Shown here piece after piece: positions 1-6,552 of a stretch of DNA of 10,268 bases. A model generated the notes under the pieces. That model was not told the DNA's origin. It worked only from the letters and a program-made list of their open reading frames with translations, and did no database searches. Made by a program: the position numbers and the translations under genes. Location: assembly GCA_938091275.1 (NCBI GenBank), contig CALKMY010000199.1, positions 1 to 10,268 on the forward strand, in the 5' to 3' direction. How positions within the stretch are numbered: position 1 is the first letter of the stretch; each line of letters opens with the position of its first letter. Source of the stretch: Candidatus Nanopelagicales bacterium. GTDB lineage: Bacteria > Actinomycetota > Actinomycetes > S36-B12.

Positions 1-555
1 GCCTGCCAGCACATCATCCGGGACACCATTGAGAGACGGGGTGTGATCTGGAGTTGGGACCACCTGCTGGTGCCGGTTCTCACCGGAGTCGGCCAGCGCT
101 GGGAAACCTCAGGCCGGGGCATCGACGTCGAGCACATCCTCAGCGACTCTGTGCATGCGGTACTCGCTGAGCGCGCCCGTGAACTCAAGGAGCCACAAAA
201 CGCCCGACTTGTGGTGCTCGCCGGCGCGGATGAAGAGACCCACTTCCTGCCGCTGTGGGCTGTTGCTGCGGGCTTGGCCGAACGCCGAATCGGATGCCGA
301 ATGCTCGGAGCCCGCGTCCCACAGGGAACGCTCCTGCAGTCCGTTCGTCGAACCGGGCCGGCGGCCGTCTTCGTCTGGGCCCAAATCCCCGGGTCGGCGC
401 AGACGCAGATACTGACGGACCTGACCACGCTGCGTCCTGCTCCGACCGTGGTGGCGGGAGGCCCCGGCTGGAGTGGCCCCACGCCACCGGGAGTGGGTCG
501 GACCACCGATCTCACCGAGACGGTGACGCGTTTAGCTCGCGCCCTGGGAATGTGA
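1..555 (+). CDS. Cobalamin-binding (CarH/MerR-type) transcriptional regulator, C-terminal part
   Basis: The reading frame is open from the first base, so this is the 3' part (184 codons) of a longer gene; any N-terminal MerR-type DNA-binding domain lies outside the window. Seen: a helical segment with Trp34, then nine residues, then Glu44-His45. This matches the Wx9EH motif of the four-helix bundle that caps adenosylcobalamin in CarH photoreceptors. A Rossmann-like B12-binding domain follows, with an E-x-H motif (ETHFLP, His81) where the lower axial histidine ligand is expected, 36 residues after His45. A GG turn (VVAGGPGW) lies near the C-terminus. The roughly 150 residues after the Trp fit the length of the CarH light-sensing part. 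Known: CarH/LitR proteins repress genes in the dark with AdoCbl bound and release DNA on light. Inferred: this one is a B12-dependent, perhaps light-responsive, regulator. It could instead respond only to B12 or belong to a related corrinoid-binding family. Its stop is 13 bases before guaB. Confidence 0.75.
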   Translation, partial: ACQHIIRDTIERRGVIWSWDHLLVPVLTGVGQRWETSGRGIDVEHILSDSVHAVLAERARELKEPQNARLVVLAGADEETHFLPLWAVAAGLAERRIGCRMLGARVPQGTLLQSVRRTGPAAVFVWAQIPGSAQTQILTDLTTLRPAPTVVAGGPGWSGPTPPGVGRTTDLTETVTRLARALGM

Positions 556-556
556 G

Positions 557-562
557 TAGCCT
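557..562 (+). promoter_or_regulatory. Possible -10 element for a leaderless guaB transcript
   Basis: TAGCCT fits the actinobacterial TANNNT -10 pattern and would be at -12 to -7 if transcription began at the G of the GTG start codon at 569. The only Shine-Dalgarno-like stretch before guaB (GAGG, 563–566) leaves just two bases of spacing, which is poor for a normal ribosome-binding site. No clear -35 hexamer is seen upstream. A short TANNNT match is common by chance, so this is a weak call. Confidence 0.25.
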
Positions 563-568
563 GAGGCC

Positions 569-2065
569 GTGAAGAGCGCGGCTGACGACGGCAAGTTCGC
601 CCTGCGCGGGCTGACTTTCGACGACGTCCTGCTGCTCCCGGGAGAATCCGGGATCGTCCCCGGTGACGTCGACACGGCTAGCCACGTGACACGAAATATC
701 GCCGTGCGCCTGCCGTTGGTATCCAGCGCCATGGACACGGTCACGGAAGCACGAATGGCCATCGCGATGGCGCGGCAAGGTGGAGTGGGTGTGCTCCATC
801 GGAATCTTCCGATCGAGGAGCAGGCCAACCAAGTCGATCGCGTCAAGCGTTCCGAAGCGGGAATGGTCGGAAATCCCATCACGTGCGGGCCCGAGGACAC
901 GCTTGCCGATGTTGATGCCCTGTGCGCGAAATACCGAATTTCCGGAGTGCCGGTCGTAGACGCCTCCGGAACCCTCCTCGGAATCGTGACCAATCGTGAC
1001 ATGCGCTTCGAAGAGGACATGTCGATTACCGCGCGCGAGGCAATGACGGGTATGCCGTTGGTGACGGCTTCGGTGGGTATTGACCCCGAAGAGGCACTCG
1101 CGTTGCTGGCCCGTCACAAGGTGGAGAAGCTCCCCATTGTCGACGGCGACAACAAGCTTCAGGGGCTGTTCACCGTTAAAGACTTCGTCAAGACCGACAA
1201 GTATCCGCATGCCACGAAGGACGTCGACGGTCGTTTGGTGGTGGGTGCGGCAATCGGTGTCGGTGAGGACGCGGAGAAGCGGGCCGACGCACTGATGTCC
1301 GCGGGCGTTGATTTTCTTGTCGTGGACACTGCGCACGGGCATTCGCAGGCGGTTTTGGAGATGGTTCGACGGTTGAAGCAGGACTCCTACGTCGACATCG
1401 TCGGCGGCAACGTGGCGACGTACGAAGGCGCGCAAGCGCTCGTCGATGCGGGTGCCGACGGGGTCAAAGTTGGCGTTGGTCCCGGATCCATCTGCACGAC
1501 ACGGGTAGTCGCTGGTGTCGGGGTCCCGCAGATCACAGCGATCAACGAGGCATATCGCGCCTGCGCTCCGGCTGGAGTTCCCGTGATCGGAGACGGTGGC
1601 ATCCAGTACTCGGGCGACATCGCCAAGGCGATCGTCGCCGGTGCCAGCACGGTGATGCTCGGATCGTTGCTCGCCGGGTGCGAAGAAGCACCGGGCGAGG
1701 TGGTCTTCGTGAATGGCAAGCAGTTCAAGTCCTACCGCGGGATGGGTTCGTTGGCCGCGATGCAATCGCGCGGTCAGGCGCGGTCCTACAGCAAAGACCG
1801 CTACTTCCAGGACGACGTTCTCAGCGACGACAAATTGGTTCCCGAAGGCATCGAGGGAATGGTCGCCTATCGAGGACCGCTGGCGGCGGTTGCTCATCAA
1901 CTCGTGGGAGGTCTGCGTGCCGCCATGGGATACGCCGGAACCGCAACGATGCCGGAATTGATCTCTCGGGGTCGCTTCGTGCAGATCACAGCGGCCGGGT
2001 TGCGTGAATCCCATCCGCACGACGTGCAGATGATGCTCGAAGCCCCCAACTACACGGGGCGGTAA
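569..2065 (+). CDS. guaB: Inosine-5'-monophosphate dehydrogenase (IMPDH)
   Basis: Catalyses NAD+-dependent oxidation of IMP to XMP, the first committed step of GMP synthesis, in the cytosol. At 498 residues it has the usual bacterial length. The (β/α)8 barrel starts with LTFDDVLLLPGES. It is interrupted by two CBS domains at about residues 99–150 and 158–208, which in this family bind purine nucleotides and regulate assembly or activity. The catalytic loop GPGSICTT holds nucleophile Cys309. Asp342 lies in the IMP-binding GDGG segment. The mobile flap carries the Arg411-Tyr412 pair (DRYFQ), and the C-terminal ESH (480–482) is the monovalent cation site. All key residues are present, so it should be fully active. 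The start is GTG: an in-frame TAG at 557–559 rules out anything further upstream. The next gene follows after two bases, so the two are almost certainly co-transcribed and translationally coupled. Confidence 0.97.
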   Translation: MKSAADDGKFALRGLTFDDVLLLPGESGIVPGDVDTASHVTRNIAVRLPLVSSAMDTVTEARMAIAMARQGGVGVLHRNLPIEEQANQVDRVKRSEAGMVGNPITCGPEDTLADVDALCAKYRISGVPVVDASGTLLGIVTNRDMRFEEDMSITAREAMTGMPLVTASVGIDPEEALALLARHKVEKLPIVDGDNKLQGLFTVKDFVKTDKYPHATKDVDGRLVVGAAIGVGEDAEKRADALMSAGVDFLVVDTAHGHSQAVLEMVRRLKQDSYVDIVGGNVATYEGAQALVDAGADGVKVGVGPGSICTTRVVAGVGVPQITAINEAYRACAPAGVPVIGDGGIQYSGDIAKAIVAGASTVMLGSLLAGCEEAPGEVVFVNGKQFKSYRGMGSLAAMQSRGQARSYSKDRYFQDDVLSDDKLVPEGIEGMVAYRGPLAAVAHQLVGGLRAAMGYAGTATMPELISRGRFVQITAAGLRESHPHDVQMMLEAPNYTGR

Positions 2066-2067
2066 CC

Positions 2068-3180
2068 ATGGCCGATGTACTCATCGGCGGCTCGAAAGCT
2101 GCCGCCCGCTCGTATTCGTTCGATGAAGTGGCGATTGCCCCGAGTCGGCGGACCCGCAATCCCGAGGACGTCTCTACCGCGTGGAACATCGACGCCTACT
2201 CGTTCGAAACCCCTCTTCTCGCAGCCCCGATGGACTCAGTCGTGTCTCCCACCAGTGCAATCGAGCTCGCACGGTGCGGGGCCCTCGCGTCCTTGAACAT
2301 CGAGGGCCTGTGGTCTCGCTATGAAGACCCCGAGCCGCTGCTGGCGAGAATTGCCACCGAAGACCCAGCGGCGGTCACGCCCTACCTGCAGCGCGTGTAC
2401 TCCGAGAATGCCGTGCAACCTGATCTCATCGCACGTCGCATCGGGGAGATGAAGGCGGCGGGCATCACGGTATCCGTTGCGGTCTCACCGCAACGGACAA
2501 CCGAATTGGCGCCGCTGGCAGCCGGCGCTGGCGCCGACATCGTCGTCATCCGTGGAACGACGGTGTCCGCTGAGCATGTGAACTCAGATGGAAACGAGCT
2601 GAATCTGAAGGAGTTCATTCACGATCTTGACGTACCGGTCATCGTCGGTGGATGCAGCACTCGGCAGGCGGCGTTGCACCTGATGCGGACTGGTGCGGCG
2701 GGTGTCCTTGTTGGATTCGGTGGGGGAGCGAGTCACACCACGGCCGACGTCATTGGTGTGCGAGTGCCCATGGCGACGGCTGTCGCTGAGGTCGCTGCTG
2801 CGCGACGCGACCACCTCGACGAGTCTGGGGGTCGCTACGTCCACGTGATCGCCGATGGATCTATGGGGTCGAGCGGAGATGTTGTGAAGGCGTTCGCTTG
2901 TGGCGCCGATGCTGCGATGGTCGGGTCGGTTTTTGCGCGGGCGACGGATGCCCCGGGTCGCGGAGCACACTGGGGGGCGGAAGCCTGGCATAGGAAACTC
3001 CCGCGGGGAGAGCGTCACTTGATGGATCAGGTGGGAACGTTCGAGGAGATCATGCGCGGACCGTCTACTCGAGCCGACGGCACGGTCAACATGGTGGGTG
3101 CCCTGCGCAAGGCGATGGCGACGACTGGGTACTCGGATCTAAAAGAGTTTCAGCGCGTCGACATGGTCGTCAGCTCGTAG
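2068..3180 (+). CDS. guaB3: GuaB3-type IMP dehydrogenase-related protein without CBS domains
   Basis: A 370-residue relative of IMPDH that ends at the barrel and has no CBS insert. It matches the actinobacterial GuaB3 family (M. tuberculosis Rv3410c as recalled), for example in the N-terminal SRRTRNPEDVSTAW and the C-terminal GYSDLKEFQ. The segment aligning with the IMPDH catalytic loop reads GGGASHTT, so the nucleophilic Cys is replaced by His223. The flap with the Arg-Tyr pair and the C-terminal ESH cation site are not recognisable. The nucleotide-binding ADGS segment (Asp263) and the following SGD are kept. Known: cyanobacterial GuaB3 has been reported as an IMP dehydrogenase, while the actinobacterial group has no settled function. 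Inferred: this protein may bind a purine nucleotide but is unlikely to do normal IMPDH chemistry; a regulatory role or another reaction is possible. ATG lies two bases after the guaB stop, within a GGGGCGG-rich stretch that may serve as ribosome-binding site. Confidence 0.92.
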   Translation: MADVLIGGSKAAARSYSFDEVAIAPSRRTRNPEDVSTAWNIDAYSFETPLLAAPMDSVVSPTSAIELARCGALASLNIEGLWSRYEDPEPLLARIATEDPAAVTPYLQRVYSENAVQPDLIARRIGEMKAAGITVSVAVSPQRTTELAPLAAGAGADIVVIRGTTVSAEHVNSDGNELNLKEFIHDLDVPVIVGGCSTRQAALHLMRTGAAGVLVGFGGGASHTTADVIGVRVPMATAVAEVAAARRDHLDESGGRYVHVIADGSMGSSGDVVKAFACGADAAMVGSVFARATDAPGRGAHWGAEAWHRKLPRGERHLMDQVGTFEEIMRGPSTRADGTVNMVGALRKAMATTGYSDLKEFQRVDMVVSS

Positions 3181-3188
3181 GGGCCGTC

Positions 3189-4712
3189 GTGGATTCGGAT
3201 CGACTCCTTTCGTCTCTACTTGCCTCGGGGCCAACGACCGATGTCATCGAACCCTTCACCGGCGCCACCTTGCACTCACTCCCGACGAGCACCGAGGACG
3301 ACATTGATGCCGTCTTCGGCGAGGCCCGCCGAGCCCAGAAGATGTGGGCGGATACCCCAGTGTCGGTGCGCAGCGCGATCATGCTGCGATTTCACGATGC
3401 TCTGTTAGACGAGCGTCAAGCCGGTTTGGACCTTGTGCAACGCGAGACGGGCAAGGCGCGGAAAGACGCGAATGAAGAAGTCCTCGACGTGTGTATCACC
3501 GCTCGGCACTACGCCCGAGATGCCCGACGGCTCCTTCGACCGCGCCGACGACTCGGCGCACTTCCGGGGCTCGTGGGAGTCGTCGAGCGCCGGGTTCCCT
3601 TCGGTGTCGTAGGGGTTATCGCCCCGTGGAACTACCCGCTCACGCTTGCGATAAGCGATGCGATACCCGCGATGATGGCGGGAAATTGCGTTGTGGTGAA
3701 GCCCGACGTTCAAACAACACTCTCAGCATTGTGGATCGCCGAGCTACTGCAGCGAGCCGGCCTTCCTCCCGGGGTGTTCACCGTGGTGGCGGGAGAGGGA
3801 TCGGTTGTGGGCCCGCTGGTCATCGATCGATCCGACTTCGTGATGTTCACCGGATCGACGGCGGTGGGCCGACGTGTGGCCGCTCGATGCGGGGAGTTGC
3901 TCATTGGATGTTCCATGGAGCTCGGCGGAAAGAACGCGATGATCGTTCGAGGCGACGCCGACATCGCGGCGGCGGCGGCGCTTGCCTGTCGGGCGAGCTT
4001 TTCCAACTCGGGGCAACTGTGCATCTCGATGGAGCGGATTTACGTGGATCAATCCATTGTCGATGAGTTCCTCGATGCCTTCGCCCGTCGAACGCAAGCT
4101 TTGCGCATGTCGGCGCAGATCGGCTGGGGCGCTGATGTCGGGTCACTGATATCTCAGCGTCAACGTGATCGGGTGGCTGCCCATGTGGAGAACGCGGTGA
4201 CGCTCGGAGCTGACGTGATCGTGGGGGGCGAACCTCGATCGGACATTGGCCCGTACTTCTTTGAACCCACCATTCTCACCGGAGTGCACGAAGACATGGA
4301 TGTCTGCCGTATAGAAACCTTCGGGCCCGTGGTGTCGGTGTATTCGGTGGGCTCGGACGCTGAAGCCGTTGCCTGGGCCAACGACTCTGAGTACGGCTTG
4401 AACGCTGCCATTGCAAGCCGAGACACCCGGGCTGCCCGGGCTATGGCGCGATCTTTGCGGGCGGGAACGGTCAACATCAACGAGGGGTACGCGGCCGCGT
4501 GGGCTAGCAAGCGAGCACCCATGGGTGGCATGGGTGCGTCGGGGCTGGGCAGGCGTCACGGTGGCGAAGGTCTACGGAAGTACACGGAGTCGCAAACCAT
4601 CGCGACCCAGAGGGCGCTCGGCTTCGATCCACCCTTCGGGTGGTCAGACGAGCAATGGGGTGACACCCTTGCCCAAGCGATGGCCTTTATGAAGAACCTG
4701 GGATTGAAGTAG
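3189..4712 (+). CDS. gabD2: Succinate-semialdehyde dehydrogenase, GabD2-type aldehyde dehydrogenase
   Basis: NAD(P)+-dependent aldehyde dehydrogenase superfamily member of 507 residues, cytosolic. All core elements are present: the oxyanion-hole Asn148 in PWNYP, cofactor-contacting Lys171 in VVKPD, the FTGST turn, general base Glu244 in MELGGKN, nucleophile Cys278 in GQLCIS, and ETFGPVVSVY. The C-terminal APMGGMGASGLGRRHG and TESQTIAT segments resemble recalled M. tuberculosis GabD2 (Rv1731) more than generic aldehyde dehydrogenases. Known: GabD2 oxidises succinic semialdehyde to succinate, feeding GABA or 2-oxoglutarate-derived carbon into the TCA cycle. The true substrate here is inferred, and another aldehyde, for instance a product of the neighbouring oxidoreductase, cannot be excluded. 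The GTG start is supported by AGGGG at 3179–3183 with a 5-base spacer, overlapping the guaB3 stop. A run of five GCG codons (3966–3980) encodes five alanines. It sits eight bases after guaB3 and eight before choD, inside the same apparent operon. Confidence 0.9.
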   Translation: MDSDRLLSSLLASGPTTDVIEPFTGATLHSLPTSTEDDIDAVFGEARRAQKMWADTPVSVRSAIMLRFHDALLDERQAGLDLVQRETGKARKDANEEVLDVCITARHYARDARRLLRPRRRLGALPGLVGVVERRVPFGVVGVIAPWNYPLTLAISDAIPAMMAGNCVVVKPDVQTTLSALWIAELLQRAGLPPGVFTVVAGEGSVVGPLVIDRSDFVMFTGSTAVGRRVAARCGELLIGCSMELGGKNAMIVRGDADIAAAAALACRASFSNSGQLCISMERIYVDQSIVDEFLDAFARRTQALRMSAQIGWGADVGSLISQRQRDRVAAHVENAVTLGADVIVGGEPRSDIGPYFFEPTILTGVHEDMDVCRIETFGPVVSVYSVGSDAEAVAWANDSEYGLNAAIASRDTRAARAMARSLRAGTVNINEGYAAAWASKRAPMGGMGASGLGRRHGGEGLRKYTESQTIATQRALGFDPPFGWSDEQWGDTLAQAMAFMKNLGLK

Positions 4713-4716
4713 GAGG
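4711..4716 (+). promoter_or_regulatory. Ribosome-binding site of the choD-like gene
   Basis: A full AGGAGG Shine-Dalgarno overlaps the last two bases of the gabD2 TAG stop (4710–4712) and lies four bases before the ATG at 4721. It fixes the choD start and suggests reinitiation by ribosomes finishing gabD2. It is the best ribosome-binding site in the left-hand operon. Confidence 0.75.
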
Positions 4717-4720
4717 GCTG

Positions 4721-6448
4721 ATGGCGGCGCCTCTGAGTGACCCTGCGGTCTTCGACACCGATGTCGCAGTCATCGGGTCCGGCTTTGGCGGCTCGGTGAC
4801 CGCTCTACGGCTTACGGAAAAGAACTACCGTGTCACGGTGTTCGAAGCGGGTCGTCGCTTCGCCGATCATGAATTCGCTTCGACCTCGTGGGATCTTCGA
4901 CGTTTCCTATGGGCTCCGATGCTCGGAATGTTCGGCATCCAACGTTTCCATGTGATGAAAGACGTTGCCGTCCTTGCCGGTGCCGGTGTGGGTGGTGGAT
5001 CCCTCGTGTATGCCAACACGCTGTACATCCCCGGGAGTCGTTTCTTCTCGGATCGGCAATGGGCCGACATCACAGATTGGGCTCGTGAACTCGCGCCCTA
5101 CTACGACCAGGCCGGTCGCATGCTCGGCATCGAAGACAACCCTCGGATGACGCCCTCGGACATTGTCATGAAGCAGGTGGCCGATGACATGGGAGTGGGG
5201 CACACCTTCCGCATGACGCCGGTGGGTGTCTACTTCGGCACCCCGGGAGTGACGGTCCCAGATCCGTACTTCGGGGGGCGCGGACCCGCTCGGACAGGAT
5301 GCATCGAGTGCGGTGAGTGCATGACCGGTTGCCGGTGGAACGCGAAGAACACGCTGCCCAAGAACTATCTGCACCTGGCCGAACTCGCTGGGGCGCGAAT
5401 ACTGCCGATGACCACGGTGATTGGCGTCGACCCGCTACCCGGCGGTGGGTACCGCATCGAGACGAGGGCCACGGGGTCGCTCGGCAATCGCCTTCGCCGG
5501 TGGTTCACGGCCGAACACGTGGTGTTTGCTGCAGGCACGTACAACACGCAGCGACTGCTCCACAAGATGAAAGACGAAGGTCGGTTACCTCGCCTGTCGC
5601 CGATGCTCGGCCGCCTATCGCGCACCAATTCAGAATCCATTCTCGGGGCGGTGGCTCAAACAACCTCGGTGACCAGAGCCGACTTCACCGAAGGAGTTGC
5701 CATCACGTCGAGCTGGTATCCGGACGACAACACGCACGTCGAGCCCGTGCGCTACGGCAAAGGCTCAAACTCAATGGGGTTGCTGCAGTCTGTTCTCACC
5801 ACACCCGTCGCCGGAGAACCTCGGTGGCGTGTGTGGCTTAGAGAGTTGGCTCGACAGCCGGGAATCGTGCGGCAACTGCTGGACGTCCGCGGGTGGTCCG
5901 AGCGCACGGTGATCTCGTTGATCATGCAACCGGTCGACAACTCGTTGACATTGACCGGCAAGCGACGTCGACTCGGCCCGTTCTCACGGTGGCGGCTGAC
6001 AACGGATCAAGATCAATCTTCACCGGCTCCCACGTACATGCCGGTTGCCCAGGACGTGGTCCGTCGTGTCGCCGACAAGATCGGCGGCATTCCCGGTTCG
6101 AGTGTTTTCGAAAACATCGACGCGGCGCTCACAGCCCACTTTGTCGGAGGGTGCGTGATCGGCGCCGACGCCGATGTTGGGGTGGTCGATGCCTACCACC
6201 GAGTCTTCGGATATCCAGGGATGCACATCGTGGATGGTTCGACGATCACCGCGAACTTGGGCGTCAATCCATCGCTGACCATCACCGCGCAGGCGGAACG
6301 AGCGATGGCCTTGTGGCCGAATAAGGGCGAGCCGGATGCCAGGCCCGATCTCGGCGCAGGCTACGAGTCGGTCACTCCCATCGAGCCGGCCCGTCCGATA
6401 GTGCCGGCCGACGCACCGGGATCCCTGCGTCTGCCACTCGCGACGTGA
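4721..6448 (+). CDS. choD: GMC-family FAD oxidoreductase, ChoD (putative cholesterol oxidase) type
   Basis: A 575-residue flavoprotein. The N-terminal FAD-binding Rossmann motif is Gly19-x-Gly21-x-x-Gly24 (VIGSGFGG), with Glu42 at the end of the second β-strand as adenosine-ribose ligand. GAGVGGGSLVYANTL is the GMC flavin-contact loop. Residues 194–204 hold Cys194, Cys197, Cys200 and Cys204 in C-x2-C-x2-C-x3-C spacing. RTNSES, ITSSW and RYGKGSN are shared with M. tuberculosis ChoD (Rv3409c, about 578 residues, from memory). The C-terminal catalytic pair is likely His473 (AHFVGG) and Asn516 (NLGVNPS), equivalent to the His/Asn of cholesterol oxidases. No signal peptide is visible, so it is probably cytosolic. 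The family link is firm. The substrate is not: oxidase versus dehydrogenase activity, and sterol versus another alcohol, cannot be decided from sequence, and even mycobacterial ChoD's role in sterol catabolism is disputed. It is the last gene of the rightward unit. Confidence 0.88.
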   Translation: MAAPLSDPAVFDTDVAVIGSGFGGSVTALRLTEKNYRVTVFEAGRRFADHEFASTSWDLRRFLWAPMLGMFGIQRFHVMKDVAVLAGAGVGGGSLVYANTLYIPGSRFFSDRQWADITDWARELAPYYDQAGRMLGIEDNPRMTPSDIVMKQVADDMGVGHTFRMTPVGVYFGTPGVTVPDPYFGGRGPARTGCIECGECMTGCRWNAKNTLPKNYLHLAELAGARILPMTTVIGVDPLPGGGYRIETRATGSLGNRLRRWFTAEHVVFAAGTYNTQRLLHKMKDEGRLPRLSPMLGRLSRTNSESILGAVAQTTSVTRADFTEGVAITSSWYPDDNTHVEPVRYGKGSNSMGLLQSVLTTPVAGEPRWRVWLRELARQPGIVRQLLDVRGWSERTVISLIMQPVDNSLTLTGKRRRLGPFSRWRLTTDQDQSSPAPTYMPVAQDVVRRVADKIGGIPGSSVFENIDAALTAHFVGGCVIGADADVGVVDAYHRVFGYPGMHIVDGSTITANLGVNPSLTITAQAERAMALWPNKGEPDARPDLGAGYESVTPIEPARPIVPADAPGSLRLPLAT

Positions 6449-6496
6449 CGTTGGGATATCTGACGTCGAGGTGTACCGGTTTTTCGGTAAACGCGA

Positions 6497-6530
6497 CGAG
6501 AGGGGCGGATCCGAAGATCCACCCCTCTCG
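6497..6530 (-). terminator. Hairpin terminator between convergent operons, best formed in leftward RNA
   Basis: Two 15-base arms (6497–6511 and 6516–6530) enclose a 4-base loop. Read leftward, the RNA pairs along all 15 positions with one U·G wobble and closes on a cUUCGg tetraloop, an exceptionally stable fold. Read rightward, the same site has a C·A mismatch and a CGAA loop. It begins 22 bases after the stop of the leftward FAD-subunit gene. No run of U follows on either strand, so it would act as a U-poor terminator, as often seen in actinobacteria, or as a 3'-end stabiliser. It may also stop rightward transcription from choD less efficiently. Confidence 0.75.
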
Positions 6531-6552
6531 AACAGTGTTGCTGTGTCGCTGA

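Noticed and set aside
512..2020. Open reading frame of 502 codons on the minus strand, antisense to guaB
   Set aside because: It lies almost wholly opposite a certain guaB gene. Its product is rich in Arg and His with no recognisable motif, and such long antisense frames are expected in GC-rich coding DNA.
3966..3980. Run of five GCG triplets in gabD2, a possible slippage tract
   Set aside because: It is in frame, encodes five alanines in a helix-like region and is too short to suggest phase variation.
4515..4537. Perfect 9-base inverted repeat with 5-base spacer inside gabD2
   Set aside because: It encodes the conserved APMGGMGA segment of aldehyde dehydrogenases; the symmetry follows from the codons for Pro-Met-Gly-Gly-Met-Gly, so it is not a convincing operator.
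6474..6489. Small hairpin (5-bp stem, U-rich loop) after choD on the plus strand
   Set aside because: The stem is short and no U-tract follows it; the much stronger hairpin at 6497–6530 better explains termination.
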